The translations under genes and the position numbers were made by a program. 64,000 nucleotides of DNA. Origin: Alicycliphilus sp. UBA6560 (GTDB lineage Bacteria; Pseudomonadota; Gammaproteobacteria; Burkholderiales; Burkholderiaceae_C). This document shows, one piece after another, positions 41,039 through 47,615 of the stretch (position 1 is its first letter; each line of letters starts with the position of its first letter). A model generated the notes under the pieces. It was not told the DNA's origin and made no database searches. It saw nothing but the letters and a program-made list of their open reading frames with translations. Location of the stretch: positions 1 through 64,000 of the forward strand of contig DJJU01000003.1 in assembly GCA_002434305.1 (NCBI GenBank), read 5' to 3'.

Positions 41039-43219
41039 TTAAATCGCCTGCGGATCCACGTCCACCAGCCAGCGTACCAGCCCCTTGTGCCGCGGGCGCT
41101 CGGCGTGCAGCAGGGCCTGCCAGGCGGCCAGGAAGTGCTGCAGGGCCGCGCGCGAGGGGCTTTCCAGCAGCATCTGCGCGCGCTCCACGCCGGCCACGCG
41201 CTGGATGGTCAGCGGCACGGGCGGGAACAAAAAGACCTGCTCCAGCCCCTGCAGCTGCGCCACGCGGGCCGCCTCGGCCGCGGCGGTGAGAAAGCCCTGG
41301 GCGGCCTCCTGCGTGCGCGCGTCGGCGCGCACCAGTGCCTGGTAGGCGAAGGGCGGCATGCCGGCATCCGCCCGCTCGGCCAGCTGCTGGGCGGCAAAGG
41401 CCGGCCAGTCGTGGCGGCGCAGGGCGGCGTAGACGGGGTGTTCGGGGTGCCAGGTCTGTATCCACATCTCCGCGCCCTGGCCCTGGGCGGCGACGTAGCG
41501 CGCGTCGCGCCCGGCCCGGCCGGCGGCCTGCATCAGCAGGGCAAACAGCCGCTCGGGGGCGCGGAAGTCGCTGCTGAACAGGGCGCCGTCCGGCTGCACG
41601 GCCGCTACCAGGGTGATGCGGCGAAAGTCGTGGCCCTTGGCGATCATCTGCGTGCCCACCAGCACGTCCACCTCGCCGGCATGCACCTGGGCCAGCTGCT
41701 CCTCCAGCGCACCCTTGGCGCGGGTGGTGTCGGCGTCGATGCGGCCCACGCGCACGGCGCGGCCGGCGGGCTCGACGATCACGTTGCGCAGCAGGGCGGC
41801 CAGCTGCTCCTCCAGCTGCTCGGTGCCCCGGCCGATGGGGGCGATGTCCAGGTTGCCGCAGGCCGGGCAGGCGCGCGGCACGCGGCTGGCCGCGCCGCAG
41901 TGGTGGCAGCGCAGCGTGCGGTCGATCTTGTGGAACACCTGGTGGGCGCTGCAGTGCGGGCAGTCGCTCTTCCAGCCGCAGGCGTGGCAGTGCAGCACCG
42001 GGGCGAAGCCGCGCCGGTTGAGCAGCACCAGGCACTGCTCGCCGCGCTGCACGCGCTCGGTGATGGCGGCCAGCAGCGGCGGCGAGAACACGGCGCCGCG
42101 CGGCTGCTGGCCCATGTCCACCACGCACACGCGCGGCAGCTGGCCGGCGCCGATGCGGCTGGGCATGTACAGGCGCTGGTAGCGCCCGCCGCGCGGGTCG
42201 TCCGCCGAGGGCGGCCGGCTGGCGTGCCAGCTCTCCAGCGACGGCGTGGCGCTGCCCAGGATGACGCGCGCGCCCTGCTCGCGCCCGCGCCACAGCGCCA
42301 GGTCGCGGGCGTTGTAGCGCGCGCCCTCCTGCTGCTTGTAGCTGGGGTCGTGCTCTTCGTCGACGACGATGATGGCCAGCCGCGGCAGGCTGGCGAACAC
42401 CGCCATGCGCGTGCCCAGCACGATGCGCGCGGCGCCGGTGTGGGCGGCCAGCCAGCTCTTCAGGCGCTGCGCCGGTGTCATGCCGCTGTGCATGGCGACC
42501 ACGGCCGCGTCGCCGTACAGCGGCGCGAAGCGCTGGCGCACGCGCGACTCCAGCTGGGGCGTGAGGTTGATCTCCGGCACCATGACCAGGGCCTGCGCCT
42601 GCGGGTCGGTGGCCAGCGCCTGGGCCACGCACTGCAGGTAGACCTCGGTCTTGCCGCTGCCCGTGCTGCCGAACAGCAGGAAGGGGCCGGGTTGGGCATG
42701 AATTTCGGCCACGGCGCTTGCCTGTTCTGCGCTGAGCGCTACGCTTTCCGTAGCACCTGGCTGGTGTGCCGGCGCCGGCGCGCGGCGCAGCCGGCGTGCC
42801 AGCTGCTGCGGCCCCAGGTCGCGCAGCTGCGGCGGCAGGGCGGCCAGGGCCACCTCGCCCACGGCGCGCTGGTAGTAGCGCGCGGCAAAGGCCACCAGCC
42901 GGCGCCAGGCCGGCGCCAGCGGGTCGATGTCCTCCAGCACCCCGGCCACGGCGCGGGGCTGCACGCCGGGCGGCAGGGGCGCGGCCTGCTCCGGCGCGTC
43001 CCACACCACGCCCAGCACCTCGCGCGCGCCCAGGGGCACGCGCACCAGCGTGCCGGGCGCCAGGGGGGCGCTGCTGGCGTAGCTCAGCGGCTCGCCCACG
43101 CTGCTGTGGGCGGGCGTACTGACGGCCACGGGCACCAGGTAGGGAGCGTCGTCGGGCGGAGGCGGGGAGGAGGACAAGACGGGAACGTGAATCGGCGGCG
43201 CCGTGTGCGAAGCCTGCAT
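41039..43219 (-). CDS. priA: primosomal protein N' (replication restart helicase PriA)
   Basis: PriA recognises stalled forks and reloads the replisome. From the ATG at 43219 it is 726 residues; a longer frame to 43312 is possible. It has the N-terminal 3'-binding domain, Walker A in GSTGSGKT, the DEEH helicase box (IIVVDEEHDPSYKQQEGARY), and the zinc-binding cysteine cluster (CHACGWKSDCPHCSAHQV, then CHHCG and CPACG). The C-terminal end reads VRWLVDVDPQAI. The stop is four bases past the family repeat, and a DnaA-box-bearing spacer lies upstream. Confidence 0.96.
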   Translation of the reverse strand: MQASHTAPPIHVPVLSSSPPPPDDAPYLVPVAVSTPAHSSVGEPLSYASSAPLAPGTLVRVPLGAREVLGVVWDAPEQAAPLPPGVQPRAVAGVLEDIDPLAPAWRRLVAFAARYYQRAVGEVALAALPPQLRDLGPQQLARRLRRAPAPAHQPGATESVALSAEQASAVAEIHAQPGPFLLFGSTGSGKTEVYLQCVAQALATDPQAQALVMVPEINLTPQLESRVRQRFAPLYGDAAVVAMHSGMTPAQRLKSWLAAHTGAARIVLGTRMAVFASLPRLAIIVVDEEHDPSYKQQEGARYNARDLALWRGREQGARVILGSATPSLESWHASRPPSADDPRGGRYQRLYMPSRIGAGQLPRVCVVDMGQQPRGAVFSPPLLAAITERVQRGEQCLVLLNRRGFAPVLHCHACGWKSDCPHCSAHQVFHKIDRTLRCHHCGAASRVPRACPACGNLDIAPIGRGTEQLEEQLAALLRNVIVEPAGRAVRVGRIDADTTRAKGALEEQLAQVHAGEVDVLVGTQMIAKGHDFRRITLVAAVQPDGALFSSDFRAPERLFALLMQAAGRAGRDARYVAAQGQGAEMWIQTWHPEHPVYAALRRHDWPAFAAQQLAERADAGMPPFAYQALVRADARTQEAAQGFLTAAAEAARVAQLQGLEQVFLFPPVPLTIQRVAGVERAQMLLESPSRAALQHFLAAWQALLHAERPRHKGLVRWLVDVDPQAI

Positions 43220-43252
43220 TGTGCCGGCTGCCACGCCGGCGCCGCGCCTGCT

Positions 43253-43784
43253 TGTGGATAACTTTGTGGAAAGCAGGCCGTCAAACGCCTGCAGGCCTTG
43301 TGGGGCGGGCATTGCGTGCTATGGCGAAGCGCCTGCAAGCGCGTAAAAACGCCAATGAAATCAAAGAGCTATGTTGCGGTGCAAAAAAATCCCCGGGGCT
43401 GCCTCTGCAAGGCTGCACGAGCCGCCCGCTCCGCTAAACATGTGAACAAGTGCGCTGTCAAGGGCTTTTGGTCGACTCTTTTTATGTTAGGCCCCCCGAG
43501 CCAAATCCGGAAAACGCATGCACATCCGGCGACAAGTGCTTGATTTTGCAAGTGTTTGCACAGAAGTTCAGATTATCTGTGGATAACTTTGTTGATAGCT
43601 GCGGGGCGAGGCCCGCAAACCCTTGTCAGGCCGTGCTTTGCTTAGGCTGCACAGGAAAAAGGCAGGCCGGGGAAGGCATTGCAAATCAAGGACTTAGCGC
43701 TGCTTCGGACAGAGTTCCCACGGCTGAGCAGAAATCTGTCACCTCCCGTGTCGGGCCGGCCCGCGCCGGCCCTGGTGTGCATAA
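43253..43784. other. gene-free priA-hemE spacer with three DnaA boxes
   Basis: About 570 bases between priA and hemE hold no convincing gene. Three same-orientation DnaA boxes match TTATNCACA: TTATCCACA at 43253-43261 and at 43578-43586, and TTATGCACA at 43776-43784, all on the minus strand. The first two share an exact 15-base TGTGGATAACTTTGT. Between them the sequence is locally AT-richer than the window (AAAAACGCCAATGAAATC, CTTTTTATGTTAG, TTGATTTTGCAAGTG). It could be a replication origin, a DnaA-titration site or a DnaA-regulated promoter region. Confidence 0.6.
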
Positions 43785-43790
43785 CTGGCG

Positions 43791-44918
43791 TTACGCGTGG
43801 CGCATGGCACGCGAATGGCCGTGCACTGCCTCGACCAGTGCCGTGACGTGCTCCGGCGGGGTGAACTGGCTGATGCCGTGCCCCAGGTTGAAGATGTGCG
43901 TGGGACCGGTGGTGGCCGGGTCGGTGTGGGGCTTGCCGAAACTGTCCAGCACCGCCCGCGCCTCGCGCGCCACCGCCTCGGGCGGGGCAAAGAGCACGTT
44001 CGGGTCCAGGTTGCCCTGCAGCGCCTTGCCGGGGCCGCCAGCCTGGCCGCCCACGGCAGCGCGGGCGCGCCCCAGGTTGGCCGTCCAGTCCAGGCCCAGC
44101 ACCTCGCAGTCGAGCTGGCCCATGTCCTCCAGCCAGATGCCGCCGCCCTTGGTGAAGACGATGCGCGGCACGTCCTGACCGTCCACGCCGGTGCGCTTGA
44201 GCTGCGCCAGCACGCGCCGGGTGTAGGCCAGGCTGAACTGCTGGAAGCACCCGTCGGCCAGCACGCCGCCCCAGCTGTCGAAGACCATCACCGCCTGGGC
44301 ACCGGCATCGACCTGCGCGTTCAGGTATTGCGCCACGGCATCGGCGTTCACGGCCAGGATGCGGTGCATCAGGTCCGGGCGGGCGTACATCAGGCTCTTG
44401 ACGTGGCGGTAGTCGTCCGAGCCCCGGCCTTCGACCATGTAGCAGGCCAGCGTCCAGGGGCTGCCGGAAAAGCCGATCAGCGGCACGCGGCCGTTGAGTG
44501 CCCGGCGGATGCTGGTGACGGCGTCGAACACGTAGCGCAGCTTGTCCATGTCGGGCACGGCCAGCTGAGCCACGTCGGCCTCGGTGCACACCGTCCGGGC
44601 GAAGCGCGGGCCTTCGCCTTCGGCGAAGCTCAATCCCAGGCCCATGGCGTCGGGCACGGTGAGGATGTCGGAAAACAGGATGGCAGCGTCCAGCGCGAAA
44701 CGCTCCAGGGGCTGCAACGTGACTTCCGTGGCGTAGTCGACGTTGGTCGCCAGCCCCATGAAGCTGCCGGCCCGGGCGCGCGTGGCCTTGTACTCCGGCA
44801 GGTAGCGCCCGGCCTGGCGCATCAGCCACAGCGGGGTGTAGTCGGTGGCCTGGCGGCGGCAGGCGCGCAGGAAGGTGTCGTTCGTCAGGGGCGCGAAGGA
44901 AGAGCTGGAAGTCGTCAT
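43791..44918 (-). CDS. hemE: uroporphyrinogen decarboxylase
   Basis: HemE decarboxylates the four acetate chains of uroporphyrinogen III to give coproporphyrinogen III in haem synthesis. The start at 44918 (MTTSSSSFAPLTNDTFLRAC) gives 375 residues. Signatures are intact: LWLMRQAGRYLPEYKATRA near the N-terminus, IGFSGSPWTLACYMVEGRGS in the middle, and FNLGHGISQFTPPEHV at the C-terminus. There is no Shine-Dalgarno; TGC-GACAAT ends eight bases before the ATG. The 5' side faces a short gap to the L,D-transpeptidase gene. Confidence 0.97.
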   Translation of the reverse strand: MTTSSSSFAPLTNDTFLRACRRQATDYTPLWLMRQAGRYLPEYKATRARAGSFMGLATNVDYATEVTLQPLERFALDAAILFSDILTVPDAMGLGLSFAEGEGPRFARTVCTEADVAQLAVPDMDKLRYVFDAVTSIRRALNGRVPLIGFSGSPWTLACYMVEGRGSDDYRHVKSLMYARPDLMHRILAVNADAVAQYLNAQVDAGAQAVMVFDSWGGVLADGCFQQFSLAYTRRVLAQLKRTGVDGQDVPRIVFTKGGGIWLEDMGQLDCEVLGLDWTANLGRARAAVGGQAGGPGKALQGNLDPNVLFAPPEAVAREARAVLDSFGKPHTDPATTGPTHIFNLGHGISQFTPPEHVTALVEAVHGHSRAMRHA

Positions 44919-44979
44919 GGCCCGGGATTGTCGCAGCGGCCCTGTGCTCGCCGCCATGCAAGCCCTTGACCGGCGTCAA

Positions 44980-45969
44980 TCAATAGACGACGACCCGGTC
45001 GCCCACCTTGACCTGCTCGTACAGCCACTTGGCCACCTGGTAGTCGCGCAGCTGGCTGCAGCCGTGCGAGCCGCCGCCGTAGCCCTTGTCGGCGAAGTCC
45101 TGCGAAAAATGGATGGCCACGTTGCCCTGGTAGAACATGGCATAGGGCATGGGCGTGCGCTCGCCGAAGATTTTCGACACCGTCTCGTGGTTCATGTACC
45201 AGATGCGGAATTCGCCCTCGGGGCTGTCCCAGCCCGGCATGGCAAAGCGTGCCTCGCGCGTGAAGCGCACGCGGCCGTCCTCCACATAGGACATCTTCTT
45301 TTGCTGCTTGGAGATGCACACCACCCGCCCGGTGGCGCACCTGGCGTGCAGCTCCTGCGTCAGGCTGCTTTGCGGCGGTGCGTCGAACAGCTCGGCGTAG
45401 CGCGGCAGGCGGGTGCGGCGGATCAGGGGCGTCCAGGCGCGCTCGTCCATGACCTCGCTGGCCGGCAGGCCGATGCGCGTGCGCCAGGCGGCGATGGCCT
45501 GGCGCGTGGCGTCGTCGAAGGCGCCGTCCAGCGCCCCCTGGTACAGCCCGGCCTGCTTCAGCCGGTGCTGCAGCTCCCTCATGAAGCCCGGCTCGGCGGG
45601 TGCGACGAACCAGGGGCCGATGTCGGTGTTGTTCAGCTCGGCCTGCGTAGGCGCGCGCGAGCGCGCGGCCAGCGCTGCCCAGGTGGCCTGGTCCACCACG
45701 CCGGTGGCGGGCAGGCCGCTGTCTCCTTGCAGCTTGCGCACGGCCTCGCGCGTGAGCATGCCGAATCGGTCCTCCACGTCCAGCACCGCGAGGTATTTGG
45801 CCTGGCGCAGGCGCACCTGCAGCTCGCGCACCTGGGGCGACTGCATCTTGAAGCGCAGCTGCTGCGCCAGCGGCGCACCGTTGCCGGTGGACGGCGCGGC
45901 CAGCAGCGGCAGGGCGAGCAGCGCGGCAGCGCAGGCGAGGAGGGAGCGGGGGAGAAGGCGGCGGGTCAT
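44980..45969 (-). CDS. L,D-transpeptidase with two peptidoglycan-binding domains
   Basis: The 329-residue exported enzyme has a signal peptide (about 1-25). Two PG-binding-1 domains follow (about 45-100, with FGMLTREAVRKLQGDSGLPA, and about 125-180, with LYQGALDGAFDDATRQAIAA). The YkuD catalytic domain then contains the conserved His in VAIHFSQDF and the nucleophile C304 in GGGSHGCSQL. It should make 3-3 crosslinks or attach proteins to murein in the periplasm. Unlike most family members, Ser rather than Arg follows SHGC, so SHGC(I/V)R is altered. Confidence 0.92.
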   Translation of the reverse strand: MTRRLLPRSLLACAAALLALPLLAAPSTGNGAPLAQQLRFKMQSPQVRELQVRLRQAKYLAVLDVEDRFGMLTREAVRKLQGDSGLPATGVVDQATWAALAARSRAPTQAELNNTDIGPWFVAPAEPGFMRELQHRLKQAGLYQGALDGAFDDATRQAIAAWRTRIGLPASEVMDERAWTPLIRRTRLPRYAELFDAPPQSSLTQELHARCATGRVVCISKQQKKMSYVEDGRVRFTREARFAMPGWDSPEGEFRIWYMNHETVSKIFGERTPMPYAMFYQGNVAIHFSQDFADKGYGGGSHGCSQLRDYQVAKWLYEQVKVGDRVVVY

Positions 45970-46093
45970 GATCGTCGGTGCAAACCTGCACCGAAGTGTG
46001 CCAGCGCGCCTGCGATACAGCGCCGCGTGGGGTTGCTGACCGCCCAGTCGCACGCACGACAGCGGCGCCGGCGGCGTGCGCTATCGTGGGCCG

Positions 46094-46768
46094 ATGGACA
46101 CGCCGCGCCCCGAACACCTGCAGCCCACCCCGGCCATCGATGCCGACCACCCCGCCGTGCGCGATTTCGCGCAGCGGCACGCCCAGGGCGACGGCGCCCG
46201 CGCGCAGGCCGTGGCCCTGTACCTGGCGGTGCGCGACGGCCTGCGCTACGACCCCTACCGCATCGACCTGAGCACGCGCGGCATGTCCGCCAGCCAGGCG
46301 CTGGCCCAGGGCTACGGCTGGTGCGTGCCCAAGGCGGTGCTGCTGGCCGCCGCCGCCCGGGCCGCCGGCATCCCCGCGCGGCTGGGCTTTGCCGATGTGC
46401 GCAACCACCTGAGCACCGAGCGCATGCGCCGCGTCATACAGACCGACGTCTTCTACTGGCACGGCTACACCGAGCTGTGGCTGGAGGGCCGCTGGGTCAA
46501 GGCCACGCCGGCCTTCAACGTGGAGCTGTGCCAGCGCTTCGGCCTGCTGCCGCTGGAGTTCGACGGCCGGCAGGACTCCATCTACCACCCCTACGACCGC
46601 GCCGGCCAGCGCCACATGGAATACGTGCACCAGCGCGGCAGCTTCGACGACCTGCCGCTGGCCGACATCGCCGCGGACTTCGCCCGCCTGTACCCCGGCC
46701 TCATGGACCAGGCCCAGCTGGCGGGCGCCGATTTCACCGCCGAAGTGCGCCAGGAGACCCAGGCATGA
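46094..46768 (+). CDS. transglutaminase-like protein
   Basis: A 224-residue soluble protein with the transglutaminase/protease fold. The likely nucleophile is C77 in GYGWCVPKA and the likely His is H123 in FYWHGYTELWLEGRWVK. The usual third catalytic Asp is not seen; the place reads KATPAFN. An amidase or peptidase role is possible and the substrate is unknown. Start: TATCGT ends six bases before the ATG and there is no Shine-Dalgarno. Its TGA overlaps the next start by four bases, coupling the two genes. Confidence 0.85.
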   Translation: MDTPRPEHLQPTPAIDADHPAVRDFAQRHAQGDGARAQAVALYLAVRDGLRYDPYRIDLSTRGMSASQALAQGYGWCVPKAVLLAAAARAAGIPARLGFADVRNHLSTERMRRVIQTDVFYWHGYTELWLEGRWVKATPAFNVELCQRFGLLPLEFDGRQDSIYHPYDRAGQRHMEYVHQRGSFDDLPLADIAADFARLYPGLMDQAQLAGADFTAEVRQETQA

Positions 46769-47205
46769 CCGCCCCCGCCATTCCGCCCGGTTTCGAGGCC
46801 TTCGAGGCCGGCGGCCCCTTCATGCAGGCCAACGGCCCCTTGTACGTGCGCCGGGGCGGGGCGCAGCTGCGCTTTGGCCTGCGCGTGGAGCAGCGCCACT
46901 GCAACCCCATGGGCATCCTGCACGGCGGGATGATGGCCAGCCTTTGCGACATGCTGCTGCCCATGGCGGTGCTGGGCCAGCCGGGGCCGGTTAAGGGCCG
47001 CTTCCTGCCCACCATCAGCCTGCAGATCGACTACCTGGCCCCCTCGCCGCTGGGCTGCTGGCTGGAGGGCACGGCCGAGCTGCTGCGCGCCACGCGCTCG
47101 CTGGTGTTCGCCCAGGGCCTGGTCAGCGCCGACGGCACGCCCTGCGCGCGCGTGAGCGGCGTGTTCAAGATCGGGCCGGAGTTCTCCGACAGCTTCAAGG
47201 GCTGA
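46765..47205 (+). CDS. PaaI-family thioesterase (hotdog fold)
   Basis: The 146-residue protein has the hotdog-fold thioesterase pattern CNPMGILHGGMMASLCDMLL (residues 49-68) with the HGG turn, then the central strand LQIDYLAPSPLG. Such enzymes hydrolyse acyl- or aryl-CoA thioesters; the substrate is unknown. It is coupled to the transglutaminase-like gene by an ATGA overlap. The two form an isolated two-gene operon facing the minus-strand dsbD cluster. Confidence 0.9.
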   Translation: MTAPAIPPGFEAFEAGGPFMQANGPLYVRRGGAQLRFGLRVEQRHCNPMGILHGGMMASLCDMLLPMAVLGQPGPVKGRFLPTISLQIDYLAPSPLGCWLEGTAELLRATRSLVFAQGLVSADGTPCARVSGVFKIGPEFSDSFKG

Positions 47206-47234
47206 CCGGCAGGCGCGGATTCAAGCGCGCGACC

Positions 47235-47615
47235 TCAGCCACAAAGCAGCCGCACCACCTCGCTGCAGCGCATGCCCGGCCGCACGCCCAGGGCGCGCGC
47301 CAGCGCGTTGGCGTGGCGGATCACGCCGTCTTCCAGCGTGCTGCGTGCCTCGCCGATGCGGGCGCTGTCGTGGCCGACCAGGGCGGCGGCCAGGCGCTGG
47401 GCCTGCAGCAGATGCAGCGCCGCGATGCCGGCATCGTCCCGGCCCACGCCGGCATCGTTGAACACCGACAGCAGCGGCCGGGCGGCGATCGCGTACTGCG
47501 CGGCGCTGTGCCCGCCGTGAGAGCCGCTCACGGCCACGCAGCCGGCGTCGCCGGGGCGCAGCTCGGTGATGGAGTCGACGACGCGCAGGGGCGCCGCCGC
47601 GGGGCGGCCCGTCAC
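47235..47615 (-). CDS. small conserved-looking protein coupled to the DsbD-type gene
   Basis: A 126-residue protein of unknown function read from a GTG at 47615 that overlaps the TGA of the dsbD-type gene (GTGA). It contains GCVAVSGSHGGHSAAQYAIA, LSVFNDAGVGRDDAGIAAL and RIGEARSTLEDGVIRHANAL, with an Asp-rich loop and SHGG that look like an active or ligand site. It has no signal peptide. A GTG start without its own ribosome binding site points to translational coupling. A longer upstream frame exists but runs antisense-like through dsbD and is rejected. Confidence 0.65.
   Translation of the reverse strand: MTGRPAAAPLRVVDSITELRPGDAGCVAVSGSHGGHSAAQYAIAARPLLSVFNDAGVGRDDAGIAALHLLQAQRLAAALVGHDSARIGEARSTLEDGVIRHANALARALGVRPGMRCSEVVRLLCG

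Noticed and set aside
42711..42760. Possible family repeat inside priA (GCGCTTGCCTGTTCTGCGC region)
   Set aside because: Only a short inverted GCGCT/AGCGC part matches. The encoded LSAEQASAV is conserved helicase sequence just before Walker A, so chance similarity is more likely.
43450..44178. Plus-strand frame across the priA-hemE spacer as a gene
   Set aside because: It has no recognisable domain, an odd composition, no ribosome binding site, and its second half is antisense to hemE.
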